DNA from: Rhodobacteraceae bacterium UBA6197
GTDB lineage: Bacteria > Pseudomonadota > Alphaproteobacteria > Rhodobacterales > Rhodobacteraceae
DNA length: 64,000 nucleotides
NCBI GenBank assembly: GCA_002422085.1
Contig: DISZ01000003.1
Coordinates: forward strand, 1-64,000
Reading direction: 5' to 3'
In this document: one piece after another, positions 1-9,458 of the stretch
Layout of the letters: every line of letters starts with the position of its first letter
How positions within the stretch are numbered: position 1 is the stretch's first letter
Position numbers and translations under genes: made by a program
Notes under the pieces: model-generated
Told to the model about the DNA's origin: nothing
The model's input: the letters and a program-made list of their open reading frames with translations, nothing else
The model's database searches: none

Positions 1-523
1 GCTCGACTGCGACCGTTGCCCCGGGGTCGCGCCCCTGCTGTCCGCCAACCACCACTGGGTAAAATCGATCGAACACCCGCTCCCGCAAGTCCGGGGAAAT
101 GCCTGATCCGCCGTCGATGATCTGAAGAATGACGCCCCGACCAAGGATTTCAACCAAAGCCGTTACCTCGCCCCCCCCCTTGGGGGTGCCGCAATCCGCA
201 TCATCAAGAAGATCGCGACTGATGAATCGAAGTCGACCACCTTCCCTTTCACAACCGCCCGACCACAGGCGGTTCTCGTGGATCTCGACAAGGTGCGATG
301 CCAGCGCGGTACGAATGGCCTCCAGTCCTTGGTGCATTATGTCGTCGCCTTGCCGCTTCGCACCGGCAGTCAGCGCCAGGGCAGGCTCACGTGCGGCATG
401 CCCGTCGTGAGATGGACCCTCCGCAAAGAGGGGTTCGGGCGCCAAGGACAGTGCACCCCCGAACAAAGCTCGATGTGTTTGACAGGCGGCATCTGGATCT
501 TCGTTGAGGGTCGTTTCGGCGTT
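1..523 (-). pseudogene. Decayed sensor histidine kinase fragment (HATPase domain), runs off left edge
   Basis: Reading the minus strand from an in-frame TGA at 524-526 to the window edge gives about 174 uninterrupted codons with no convincing start. The end of this reading resembles a histidine-kinase ATP-binding domain. A DLLDDADCGTPKGGGEV stretch stands where an N-box (xLLxNAxxxTPxGGxV) is expected, and both canonical Asn positions are changed. It is followed by IIDGGSGISPDLRERVFDRF, a good G1 box (DxGxG) and F-box. The glycine-rich G2 box that should follow is scrambled into GRDPGAT. I infer a fragment that has lost catalytic residues. It could be the edge of a real kinase gene continuing outside the window, but the missing N-box Asn argues for decay. 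Confidence 0.45.
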
Positions 524-976
524 TCAATCGACGCGCTCGGCCCTGCCTGACCTTCGCCCCTTTGACGCCGCTCAAATGACATGTATGGCTGGCATCAACG
601 TCCGGAAAACATGAACACGGTGCAAGGACCAGCCACCGGCCGACAACTTGGAACTTGCTGAAACATCTGTCTTGGAACTTGAAAACGCGATGCCTGGATC
701 CTCAAAATTTGCAACGTTGACAAACTCGTTGATCCGGCTTTTAATCTCAATCCTTTTGCAAACTCGCCGCGCGCGCTAAAATTACTAATAAACTCGCCGC
801 GACGACTTAAAATTGGACTTAGAATTGCCAAAAAGTGTGGCGCCTTAAAATGCCAAGAAACGCCAGGGTTTGGGTCGGGGCGGCATGCGCCGAAAGGTCG
901 CATGATCACAGATGTGGTTTGGCGCGGGTTTAAGTTACGTCTTCGTGGCGTTCCGGCAGGAAGTGTTGGTAAAGTG
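524..976. other. Intergenic region, no supported gene
   Basis: No frame here looks coding. The stretch from about 700 to 860 is clearly AT-richer than its surroundings and contains two nearby copies of an AACTCGCCGCG word (near 763 and 793), each followed within about 15 bases by a TAAAATT-like word. It probably holds the promoter of the receiver gene that starts at 977. No terminator or RNA gene was recognised. Confidence 0.4.
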
Positions 977-1396
977 ATGAGCGAAAACTCAATGTACGAC
1001 GGCGATCACCCTTCCCGGCGCTCCAGTTGCCTGCTTGCCGATGACGACGAGGTCAGCCAAGAAATTGTCGCACGCTATGTTGCCTCGCTAGGCTATGTCG
1101 ATCTCGAGATCGTGTCGGATGGGCGCGACGCGCTGATCCGATGCATGGCGCAAAAGTTCGATTTGCTGATACTCGACCGCGAGATGCCCTTCATCCACGG
1201 CGACAAGCTGATTAGGCACCTCCACGCCTCAAACAATGCGAATTCCACGACACCGACGGTGCTGTTTTCAGCCTCGTCGGGCGCCGAGATTGTCGAGATT
1301 GGCGCCCACTGCTCGGCCGACGTGATCCTGTCGAAACCGCTCAATCGGAGCGAGTTTCTTACGGTGATCCACAACCTTTTACACCCCTCGCTCTGA
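977..1396 (+). CDS. Single-domain response regulator (receiver)
   Basis: A stand-alone CheY-like receiver of 139 residues. The acidic cluster is at residues 22-24 (ADDDE), the predicted phospho-acceptor is Asp67 in LLILDREMP, the switch Thr position is Ser in LFSASSG, and the conserved Lys is in ILSKPL. I chose ATG 977 over the upstream in-frame ATG 902 because an AGGAAG ribosome-binding-site-like sequence lies upstream of it and the extra 25 residues match nothing in the family. There is no output domain, so it should act by passing phosphate or by binding a partner. It precedes a second receiver protein, an HPt protein and a large hybrid kinase, which suggests one phosphorelay. Confidence 0.85.
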   Translation: MSENSMYDGDHPSRRSSCLLADDDEVSQEIVARYVASLGYVDLEIVSDGRDALIRCMAQKFDLLILDREMPFIHGDKLIRHLHASNNANSTTPTVLFSASSGAEIVEIGAHCSADVILSKPLNRSEFLTVIHNLLHPSL

Positions 1397-1590
1397 TCGG
1401 TCGGGAATTTCACCGTCAGTTTCGATTCGAATGGCGGTAAACCCTTCGACAATATCGTCAATTCGAAAATACCGTCGATTCGACGTAAATGTGCCACAAT
1501 TCTCCCCTAGCCGGAATGAAGACGCACAATCATGACGCGAAATCTGCAAACGCTAAACCACGCGCCACATGAAGACGAGGGCAGAACACC

Positions 1591-2544
1591 ATGCGAATTC
1601 TGGCGGTCGATGACGACCCGGTCTTTCTTGAGCAGATCTTGGCGGCGCTTGGCGCTCTGGGCTACCACGATGTCGTGACGGCACATTCCGCAGAGCAAGC
1701 GCTGGGCGAGATTGCACGGGCGATGCCTCCGTTCGATTGCTTCCTGTTTGACATCCAGATGCCGGGAGTGAGCGGGGTCGAGCTTTGCGCGCGTCTGCGC
1801 AAGTTGGAGCTTTACCGCCGCACCCCCGTCGTGATGGTCACCGCCATGTCGGGGCGCGCCTTCATTGACGGCGCATTTGCGGCCGGGGCCACCGACTACA
1901 TCACCAAGCCGCTTGACCGGTTCGAGCTCAAGGCCCGCATGGGGATGGCCGCGCGACTGCACGAGGAGCGCGAACAGTTGGCGGCCTTCGCGCGCCAGAA
2001 TGGGCTATCACTCAGTGCCGCCGAGATGCAGGTAGATTTCGATGCACCAATCCTGATCCCCGGCGTCGACCGCGCGATCGAGATCATGGCGCTCGAAAAC
2101 TACCTGCTCACGCTTGGCCGCAAGAGCGCCTATTCCTATGCCGCGCTAGGCATTCACGTGGCAAATGCGGCGTCAATCTATGCCAGAGCCGATGCCCCTA
2201 CATTCGTCGCCATGCTCAACGATGTGGCGTTGGCAATTTGCGGCGGGCTCAAGACTGTTCAGGTGCTGTTTGCCTACGCAGGTAACGGCAATTACGTCGG
2301 CCTGACGCGCCGGACGATCTCGTTCGATCAGGAAGAACTGGAGCAAAACATCAATTATGCGCTGAGCGATTTCAAAGACATCTATGAAGCAGACAGGCTG
2401 CCCCTGCCCGAAGTGCGGGTCGGAGAGCTTGTTCGCGGTTCGGTGTTCTCGCTCAGCCGGCCGACCAAGATCCTCGATCAGGCGATCCGCGCCGCGCAAC
2501 CGACCGAGCGCATGATGCCCAAGTCGCGGCTACTTGTCGGGTAA
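1591..2544 (+). CDS. Response regulator with divergent GGDEF-like C-terminal domain
   Basis: 317 residues. An N-terminal receiver (about 1-125) has acidic residues at DDD 7-9, phospho-Asp54 in FLFDIQMPG, a Thr in MVTAMSG and the Lys in YITKPL. The C-terminal half (about 150-290) is not a DNA-binding domain. Its pattern (SYAALGIHV, then AGNGNYVGL, then a helix FDQEELEQNINYAL) looks like a degenerate diguanylate-cyclase fold in which the GGDEF signature is replaced by GNGNY, so cyclase activity is unlikely. The last codons overlap the downstream HPt gene, showing co-expression. The domain assignment of the C-terminus is an inference from pattern only. Confidence 0.75.
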   Translation: MRILAVDDDPVFLEQILAALGALGYHDVVTAHSAEQALGEIARAMPPFDCFLFDIQMPGVSGVELCARLRKLELYRRTPVVMVTAMSGRAFIDGAFAAGATDYITKPLDRFELKARMGMAARLHEEREQLAAFARQNGLSLSAAEMQVDFDAPILIPGVDRAIEIMALENYLLTLGRKSAYSYAALGIHVANAASIYARADAPTFVAMLNDVALAICGGLKTVQVLFAYAGNGNYVGLTRRTISFDQEELEQNINYALSDFKDIYEADRLPLPEVRVGELVRGSVFSLSRPTKILDQAIRAAQPTERMMPKSRLLVG

Positions 2545-2920
2545 ACAGTTTTTGGGGGGGACGGACGTGCAGCAGCAAATGTCAGATTGGGAACTACCCC
2601 CCGACGCCTCGATCCCGGGCCTGGCCTGTTTTCGCGAGCTTCTGGTGCCACGGATTCTGGCATTTGAAAGCTTTCGTCAGATCATTGAGCAGGGACCGGG
2701 TGCGAATGCCGCGCTGCGCGATATGGCCGCGCTTTCCCACAAGATTGCTGGAGTCGCGGCGGCGCTCGGTTATCCGGGCACGGGCGATCACGCCGCGGCG
2801 GTAGAAACCACGATCCGGCACGGGCTCGCAGCGGGCGAAAACACCGCCGAAATCTGGCGCACGACCATGCCGCTGCTGGAGTCGCTTCTTGACGATATGG
2901 AACGTATTCTGGACGACTAG
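2534..2920 (+). CDS. HPt domain phosphotransfer protein
   Basis: A small protein (128 residues from ATG 2534; ATG 2579 is an alternative start) made almost entirely of a histidine phosphotransfer domain. The phospho-accepting residue should be His69 in ALSHKIAGVAAALGYPG, the usual HK-AG-A--LG signature. It overlaps the end of the receiver-GGDEF-like gene by 11 bases and lies tail-to-tail with the hybrid kinase on the other strand. In a His-Asp-His-Asp relay it would take phosphate from the kinase's C-terminal receiver (Asp1144) and pass it to one or both free receivers. Which of the two is the real target cannot be told from sequence. Confidence 0.85.
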   Translation: MSGKQFLGGTDVQQQMSDWELPPDASIPGLACFRELLVPRILAFESFRQIIEQGPGANAALRDMAALSHKIAGVAAALGYPGTGDHAAAVETTIRHGLAAGENTAEIWRTTMPLLESLLDDMERILDD

Positions 2921-2954
2921 GTTCCCTGCGATGGGGGATCGGGCTGCCAACCTT

Positions 2955-5900
2955 TCAGCGGGTCTTGACCAATGACTGGATCGCCTTGGCCAGCGCCGAC
3001 AGATCAACCGGTTTGGCAAGGCAGCTGTCGAACCCGCCGATCAGAAATTCTGCGATCTGATGCGACATTGCGTTTGCAGTCACCGCGATAATCGGCACTT
3101 CGGGTGCACCGCATGCGGCTTCGCAGTCGCGGATCTTGCGCAGAGCGGTCATGCCATCCATTACCGGCATCGAGATGTCGAGCAAGACGACGTCGAAACG
3201 CCCACATGCCCACGCGTTCACCGCCTGAAGGCCATCTTCAACCATTGTGACCTCGGCGCCCCCGTGTTGCAGCATCGCCGCCAGAACCGTGCGGTTGGTC
3301 GCATTGTCATCGGCGGCAAGCACTCGAATGCCCGCAAGCGAGTTTGACGGCTTGTCGGTCTCGGGCAGGACATCAACGCAATCGCTGTCCGGCAGCGGCA
3401 GCTCCACCCGGATGGTGGTGCCGACATCGGCTTCGGACGTGACGGTCATCGTGCCGCCCATCATTTCGACCAGCTTGGTGGTGATTGCCATGCCAAGCCC
3501 AGTTCCGCCGTAACGCCGCGTAATCGTGCTGTCAGCCTGGAAGAACTCTTCGCTCAGGGTCGCGACCTGATCGGGTGTCATGCCGATACCGGTATCGCGC
3601 ACCTCGAGAATCAGCGGCGAGTCCTTCTTGCCATGCAGCTTGATCGTCACTTCGCCGCGCTCGGTGAACTTTATCGCGTTGCTCGCGAGGTTGTCGATTA
3701 TCTGGCGCAAGCGATGCGGGTCGCCGATCCGCCATTGCTCGGCACTGGCGCTGGTGAGCACTTCGAAGTTGATACCCTTGTCTTGCGCGCGCAGGCTGTA
3801 GAGATCTTCGACCTGCCGCATGATCTTGATCGGCTGGAACTGGATTTTCTCGAGTGTCAGCTTGCCCGCCTCGACTTTCGACATATCCAAGATATCGTTC
3901 AGAATGTTCAAAAGCGTCTCGCCGGATTGGCGGATGATGCCGATCATGCGCTTTTGCGCCTTGTCCACGAGCGACGATTCCAGCAGCTCCGCCATCCCCA
4001 GAACGCCATTGAGCGGCGTACGAATCTCGTGGCTCATATTGGCGAGGAAGGTAGATTTGGCGCGGTTCGCGGCATCGGACTCTGTCTTGGTGCGCAAGAT
4101 TTCGGTGACATCGGATCCGACACCACGGTAGCCCTGAAAGGCACCCGTACCGTCGAAAATCGGCATGCCGCTGATCTGCAACCAGCGCACTTCCCCGCTT
4201 GCAGTATCCCGGGCGCTATAGACGAAATTCCGGAACGGCTGGCGCGCGGCGCATTTGGCGGCCAGATCGGCCCAGTTGGCGTTCGCCAACATCTCGGGAT
4301 CGTCTTTGACCCACTCTTCGCGGGTCATTCCAGTGATGGGAACGCCAGTTCCAGCGAACTTTTGGAGGGATTCTTCGTTCGACAGATAGGTGAATCGCAA
4401 ATCGGCATCCTGTTCCCAGAACCAGCCGTCGCTGACCGTCGCAATGTCGAAAAACCGCTGCTCGGCGGCGACGCGCTCGGTGATCGTATGTTCCAGTTCC
4501 TGCCGGGCAGCGATCTCGGCCTCTTCGCGCGCCTTTTGTTCGCTGATGTCTATCTGCACGCCCGCAGCGAGCTCGGCTTTACCACTGGTGTTGCGGCGAA
4601 TGACACGGCCACGGTTGGCAACCCAGACCCAGTGCCCGTCCTTGTGACGCATGCGAAATTCGGTCTGGAAGGAATCTGCGCCCTCAGTCAGATAAAGGTG
4701 TAGTTGCGCCTCGACATCCGGCAGGTCATCGGGGTGGATCAGTTGCGACCACATGTCATAGTGTATCGGCCCCAGTTCCGCTGGACTGAGTCCAAGCATT
4801 TCAGCCCAAAGCGCATTCACCTGCAAATTGCGTTCGGTGATTTCCCATTCCCAAGTCCCGATTTGCGCGCCTTCGATCACGTGCAACAGGCGTTGCTCGG
4901 CACGCTTGAGTTCGGTGATATCGGTATACACCGAGATCATCTCACCCTGAGGGGTGCGCGCCTCGGTGACGCGAAGCACGCGCCCGTCGGACAACGCCTC
5001 AAGCCAGCTCATCCCGCCAGTCTTGCGCCCGGCCATGCGCTCGGCAAACCACGCTTCCTCTCGCCCGATCGCCTCGGGACGTTGCCCATGCGCAAGTTCG
5101 TTTCGGATCAAATCTTCAAAAATGACTCCGGGCGCCATCATCGGCGCGCTCAGCGGGTAGAAATCCCTGAGCCGCTGGTTGCAGATCACCATCCTGTCGT
5201 TGGTGTCATAAAGGGCAAAGGCTTCGTCGAGCGTTTCGATTGCCGCGGCAAGTTGGTGTCGGGATGCCTCTGCGCTTCTGACCGCATTCTCCAAAAACGC
5301 CTCGTGCCGTTTGCGTTCTGTTATGTCGGTATGCACCGCCATGAACCCGATCAGTCCGCCCTGACCGTCGCGCAGGGGTTCGATGTTCAGCTCGACCCAG
5401 TATTCTTCGCCCGATTTGGAGCGGTTTTGTATTTCCCCCCACGCCGCCTTGCCCGCCCGCAATGCCTTGCGGATCTTGGCCACTGTCGCCTGATCGGTTT
5501 TTTCGTATTGCACCAGCGGGCCGGGTCGCTTGCCCCGCACTTCCTCCAGCGTGTAACCGGTGCGCCGCGTGTAGGCGTCGTTCACCCATTCGATGCGCTG
5601 GTCGCGGTCTGTGATTGCCACGATATTCGAGGTGCGGCGCGCAACATCGCTCAGCAGCGCCACTTCGCGGGCCAACTCGACTTCCTTGGTGATGTCGTGG
5701 CTGACCAACAGGTATCTTGTGCGATCATCGGCGCCTACCGCGAGCATCAATTTCACGCCAAGCCGATAGGTGCGCCGCCCCGCCGGAAGGTCCACCTGAT
5801 ATTGCATGTCCTTTGACAGTTGGCCGGCACCAAGCGTGCGCATGAGCGCGCGGCATTTCAAGACAGTCTCCGCGGGCAGAATGTCTTCCAGTGTCTTGCC

Positions 5901-6608
5901 GACAACTTGCGCGACGGGTACCGGCAGGTGCTCGGCGTTGCTGGCATGAACGAAAGCGATCAGACCGTCGCAATCAACCTCCAGCAGAACATCGGGCGAG
6001 TGGTTGGCGATCACGCGCAGGCGGATTTGTTCCAATGCGCCGATACTGTCAGCGCACAACATATCTTCGCAATGACCCTGACGGCTCAGAAACTGCTCCA
6101 GCGCCACGGCCAGCGGCGCGATCTGGTTCAGAACGGTCACGGAAAAGGCACCGCTCGGCGCGCACGCCTCGAACAACAACATGCCGCATAACGTGCGATC
6201 CATGAGCATCGGCATCAGCGCTATTTCGGCGACACCGGGCCCGATGTCAGGGCAGAGTTCGCGGGCTGCGTCGAACGCTCTCGGGACCGCAATGACGGCG
6301 CCCGGTGGCGCATCGTGCAGCGCATCACCCAACGCGCGAAGCTCTTTCGTCGCCAAGGGCCGCAGCGCCGATGGCTTTGCGGGGCAAAGGTCGGCTTGCC
6401 ACTCATGGCTGATGTGCGGCGCGTCGGTCTCGAAACCGCGAACGACGCATATGCGGGCCGCATTGAGATGGCGTCCGACAGACTCAAGCGCCGATTGCAA
6501 TGCGGTGTCGATCCCGGCATCGGAGGCCGCCAGAAGAGCGCTTAGAACGTCTACCAGCAGTGCCTGTGCAGACCCTGTTTCATCTTTCGCGGAGGCTGCA
6601 TAATCCAT
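2955..6608 (-). CDS. Multi-PAS hybrid sensor histidine kinase
   Basis: 1217 residues with no predicted membrane segment, so probably a cytosolic sensor. Order: a GAF-like region (about 15-175), five PAS-type repeats (about 200-310, 320-435, 453-565, 574-693 and 719-838), a HisKA dimerisation domain with phospho-His860 in MSHEIRTPLNG, an HATPase with the N-box Asn977 in SNAIKFTERG and GxG boxes DTGIGM and GGTGLGM, and a C-terminal receiver (about 1095-1215) with phospho-Asp1144 in VLLDISMPVMDGM. Several PAS repeats end in the DITE-type PAC motif. The receiver on the kinase requires an HPt partner, and the convergent gene at 2534-2920 supplies one. The sensed signal is unknown; redox, oxygen and small aromatic ligands are all possible for PAS/GAF stacks. 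Confidence 0.93.
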   Translation of the reverse strand: MDYAASAKDETGSAQALLVDVLSALLAASDAGIDTALQSALESVGRHLNAARICVVRGFETDAPHISHEWQADLCPAKPSALRPLATKELRALGDALHDAPPGAVIAVPRAFDAARELCPDIGPGVAEIALMPMLMDRTLCGMLLFEACAPSGAFSVTVLNQIAPLAVALEQFLSRQGHCEDMLCADSIGALEQIRLRVIANHSPDVLLEVDCDGLIAFVHASNAEHLPVPVAQVVGKTLEDILPAETVLKCRALMRTLGAGQLSKDMQYQVDLPAGRRTYRLGVKLMLAVGADDRTRYLLVSHDITKEVELAREVALLSDVARRTSNIVAITDRDQRIEWVNDAYTRRTGYTLEEVRGKRPGPLVQYEKTDQATVAKIRKALRAGKAAWGEIQNRSKSGEEYWVELNIEPLRDGQGGLIGFMAVHTDITERKRHEAFLENAVRSAEASRHQLAAAIETLDEAFALYDTNDRMVICNQRLRDFYPLSAPMMAPGVIFEDLIRNELAHGQRPEAIGREEAWFAERMAGRKTGGMSWLEALSDGRVLRVTEARTPQGEMISVYTDITELKRAEQRLLHVIEGAQIGTWEWEITERNLQVNALWAEMLGLSPAELGPIHYDMWSQLIHPDDLPDVEAQLHLYLTEGADSFQTEFRMRHKDGHWVWVANRGRVIRRNTSGKAELAAGVQIDISEQKAREEAEIAARQELEHTITERVAAEQRFFDIATVSDGWFWEQDADLRFTYLSNEESLQKFAGTGVPITGMTREEWVKDDPEMLANANWADLAAKCAARQPFRNFVYSARDTASGEVRWLQISGMPIFDGTGAFQGYRGVGSDVTEILRTKTESDAANRAKSTFLANMSHEIRTPLNGVLGMAELLESSLVDKAQKRMIGIIRQSGETLLNILNDILDMSKVEAGKLTLEKIQFQPIKIMRQVEDLYSLRAQDKGINFEVLTSASAEQWRIGDPHRLRQIIDNLASNAIKFTERGEVTIKLHGKKDSPLILEVRDTGIGMTPDQVATLSEEFFQADSTITRRYGGTGLGMAITTKLVEMMGGTMTVTSEADVGTTIRVELPLPDSDCVDVLPETDKPSNSLAGIRVLAADDNATNRTVLAAMLQHGGAEVTMVEDGLQAVNAWACGRFDVVLLDISMPVMDGMTALRKIRDCEAACGAPEVPIIAVTANAMSHQIAEFLIGGFDSCLAKPVDLSALAKAIQSLVKTR

Positions 6609-6769
6609 AGAAATTCGCTTTTCCCGTCAGGCCATCGCATGTCGTTGTCGCATAATTCGACTATCGATTATTAAATCCGAAGGCGCAACCATGCCGATTG
6701 TAGGGGCGGCGACATGGATCAGCGTGCTGAGGCCAAAACACCGTGCCCCTTGAACCGCCCCGGATGTGC

Positions 6770-7680
6770 CGGAGGCCATTTGCTCCGCGCTGAGCGGCCC
6801 TGCCGGGCGCGTCGCGCAGCGCGTGGTCGTCCGCTTCCGCCTCGGCGGCTGGGATGTTCCCGACGGGGCCAATCTGGCGTCGGCTGTTGACCCGGTCCAC
6901 CCGTTCGAGAGGGGCCATTTCGACGGCCACCAGAGTGCGCCACGGCCCGAGGCAGCGAATGACCTCGACCTTCCAAAGGCGATTGATCGTCTCGGCCAAG
7001 GCGTTGTCATGAAAAGTCCCCGGCGCTGCCGACGGAAGACGCGATGCCTGCCTCAGCCAGACATTCGGCGTAACGGATCGAGACTGTATTGGCGGCCCCG
7101 ATCGCTCTGCGGCACCGGGCCGCCTTTGCGAACCGGTCGCCACTTCTGGCGAGCCCGCCTCAAAGCGGCGAGAAAAAATCGGTCCTGAGTGGGCCAGAGA
7201 CCCGCCAGCCAACGATGCGGTTGGCGAAGGCGTCGATCACAAACGCCCCATTCTCGAAACCTGCCCCGGTCGAAACAGAAGTAACGCCACGCGCCCAGAG
7301 CATGCTGGGCACCGGGGCAGGAAACGGGCGGTTCACCTTGGCTTGCGGACATGGGGCGGAAGTGTCGCCCCGCGTTGTCTTGATGCCCCTTCCCCGCTCC
7401 GCGCCCAGCAATCCAATCTGTTCCACCAGCCGGGCCGCGGTGCATCTGGCCACATCGAAGCCCCCAGGTTTCAGCTGATGCCAGGCTTTGCGCATGCCGC
7501 AGACCTTGACGTTTGCGCCCCGGTCACGCCGGATTTCCGCGCACGAACCTGCATCCCGCCGCTGAGGTGCGGATGCGCTGGCTGGATCGGCGCGGGTGTG
7601 CTGCCGCCGATGCCCCACTTCGGGCGGACGTTGTTGCAAGCGCCGCTCAACGTCAGGCGGGCCAGTGCGCGTCAAGCTGA
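6770..7680 (-). pseudogene. Degenerate IS3-family transposase (orfB) remnant
   Basis: The minus strand holds an orfB-type DDE transposase broken over three frames. From about 7620 to 7165 one frame reads RKAWHQLKPGGFDVARCT and then FVIDAFANRIVGWRVSG. A second frame (about 7165-7085) gives the SDRGRQYS block around the second catalytic Asp. A third (about 7085-6780) gives RYAECLAEAGI, NALAETINRLWKVEVI (third acidic residue) and PIGNIPAAEAEA. All match the IS3-family orfB order. Several frameshifts and an in-frame stop show it is dead. I did not find orfA or clear terminal inverted repeats. It separates the hybrid kinase from the flavoprotein at 8032. Confidence 0.85.
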
Positions 7681-8031
7681 CAACGAGGGCGAAAGGCGAA
7701 CCGGCGATCTGGCCGCGTTGGAGGCGCTGGTTCGCGGCCGCTCTCACTGTCCGTCGTGCTGAAAAGCGGCGCTCCGGGCGCAGTGTTGCGCGTGAGCCGA
7801 GATCAGACCGGCCAAAATCAGGCGTTTCGGCACGCGTGAACACCGCTCGCGCCAAGAAATACGTCATCAGCCTGCAAGATCTGGCGACCCTGCCGCCAAA
7901 TGAAAGGCCCCTTGGCGAATATCGCATCAGGGCTTCGTTCCTTGCCCACTTCTCCACCTTGACACGTCTCGCGAAAATATACATTCATGATAAGGAATAC
8001 GATACGTAATCACCCCCAAAGGATCGTCCCA
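7681..8031. other. Intergenic region, no supported gene
   Basis: Between the IS3 remnant and the SQR-like gene I see no coding frame that I trust. It may contain the eroded orfA end of the insertion sequence. The last 60 bases become AT-richer and carry the ribosome-binding site AAAGGA (8017-8022) of the gene starting at 8032, so its promoter is probably here. Confidence 0.35.
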
Positions 8032-9159
8032 ATGACCCAGATCGCCATCCTCGGCTCGGGTTTCGCTGCGTTGACCGCCGTGCGCGAACTGCGCAGGCGC
8101 AAGGTCGCGGCCGAGATCACTGTTATCTCGCCGCGCGACGAGTTGCATTACCTGCCCTCGACGATCTGGATCCCGGCGGGGCTGCGTAACGGCGCGGGGC
8201 TGCGCATCGCGCTTGGGCCGTTCTTCGCACGCCACGCGGTGCATCACCTGAAGGCCTCGGTCACCGGTCTTTCGGCCGACGGCCGCACGATCGAGACCGA
8301 TCAGGGCCCGGTTCATGCCGACCACGTCATCATCGCCACCGGCGGGCGGTTCCTCCGCAAGCTGCCGGGTATCGAACACGCGATCATCCCTTGCCAGGGC
8401 ATCACCTCGGGCGAAGCGATCGAGCGCAAGCTGGCCACGTTGCAAGGCGGCACCATCGCGGTGGGGTTCGCCACCAACCCGAACGAACCCGGCGCGATGC
8501 GCGGCGGGCCAATGTTCGAATTCCTGTTCATCCTCGACAGCCTGCTGCGCCGCGAGGGAAGGCGTGACAAGTTCCGGCTGGTGTTCTTCAACCCCTCGCT
8601 GCGGCCCGGCCAGCGGCTGGGCGCGAAGGCGGTGGACGGCCTGCTGGCCGAGATGAAGAAGCGCGGGATAGAAACCCATCTGGGCCACAAGATGGTGCGG
8701 CTGGAGGAACGCAAGGTAGTGACCGAGGGTGGCGAGATCGAGGCCGACCTGATCTTGTTCCAGCCCGGCATGACCGGCCCCCAGTGGCTGGAGAATGCAA
8801 GCCTGCCCTTGTCGCTCGGCGGCATGGTGAAGGCCGACGCGACTTGTCAGGTCACTGGCCACGCCAACCTGTGGGTCGCGGGCGACGCAGGCAGCTACCC
8901 GGGGCCCGACTGGCTGGCCAAGCAGGCGCATCAGGCGGATCTGCAGGCGAAAGCGACCGCGCAGAACATTGCTTCCGTGCTGGCGGGACGGCAGCCGACG
9001 GCGAAGTTCAAGGCCGAACTCATCTGCATCATGGACACGCTGAACACGGGGATGCTGGTGTTCCGAACCGAGAGGATCAGCCTCGTCCTGCCCAGCTTCA
9101 AGCCGTTCCACTGGATGAAACTCGCGTTCGAACATCACTACCTGCGCGCCTACCGCTAA
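8032..9159 (+). CDS. Sulfide:quinone-oxidoreductase-like FAD/NAD(P)-binding protein
   Basis: 375 residues. An FAD dinucleotide-binding fold opens the protein (ILGSGFAALTAVREL, residues 6-20), a second nucleotide motif IIATGGRF is near 100-107, and a C-terminal FAD motif LWVAGDAGSYPGPDWLAKQAHQ is typical of the SQR/flavocytochrome c sulfide dehydrogenase group. Cys121 (IPCQG) and a late Cys in ICIMDTLNTG are candidates for the two redox cysteines of SQR enzymes, which oxidise sulfide and reduce quinone at the membrane face. ATG 8032 was chosen over 7987 because AAAGGA sits about 9 bases upstream. No signal peptide is visible. It stands alone between transposase remnants, so the substrate is unproven and another flavin disulfide reductase role is possible. 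Confidence 0.72.
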   Translation: MTQIAILGSGFAALTAVRELRRRKVAAEITVISPRDELHYLPSTIWIPAGLRNGAGLRIALGPFFARHAVHHLKASVTGLSADGRTIETDQGPVHADHVIIATGGRFLRKLPGIEHAIIPCQGITSGEAIERKLATLQGGTIAVGFATNPNEPGAMRGGPMFEFLFILDSLLRREGRRDKFRLVFFNPSLRPGQRLGAKAVDGLLAEMKKRGIETHLGHKMVRLEERKVVTEGGEIEADLILFQPGMTGPQWLENASLPLSLGGMVKADATCQVTGHANLWVAGDAGSYPGPDWLAKQAHQADLQAKATAQNIASVLAGRQPTAKFKAELICIMDTLNTGMLVFRTERISLVLPSFKPFHWMKLAFEHHYLRAYR

Positions 9160-9450
9160 GCACGGGCCGGCACGAGGCCCGGACCGGAATGTCGCGCAAC
9201 ACGGTCACCAAGTATTTGAACGCAAGCACGATTGAACCGCAATTCACAAACGCGGCGCGGCAGAGCAAGCTCGATCCGTTCGCGCGAAAGCTTGCCGGCG
9301 GGCAGAAGACGGCGGCGGCAGGTCACCCAAGCAGCGGCGCACACTGAAGCAGCGACATGCCGATCTGGTGGTGCTCGGCTTGCCGGGTTCTATCCCAATG
9401 CTTGCGACATGGCCCCAAAAGCAAGGTTCTCAGCGGGGATGCAGCAAGAT
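9160..9450 (+). pseudogene. IS21-family istA transposase fragment
   Basis: Directly after the SQR-like gene the plus strand reads RTGMSRNTVTKYLN, the helix-turn-helix of IstA proteins, then QSKLDPFARKLA. After a frame change near 9320 it reads RRTLKQRHADLVVLG, all in the IstA order (HTH, SKLDPF, the RRT-x-LHADL block). The catalytic core and istB are absent, so only about the first quarter of the element survives, with a frameshift. Confidence 0.75.
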
Positions 9451-9458
9451 ATGCCCCC

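Noticed and set aside
595..909. 104-codon minus-strand open frame
   Set aside because: AT-rich region with short repeats; the translation shows no protein-like pattern.
3633..4703. Plus-strand open frame opposite the hybrid kinase
   Set aside because: The opposite strand carries an unmistakable PAS/HisKA/HATPase protein, and high GC produces such mirror frames.
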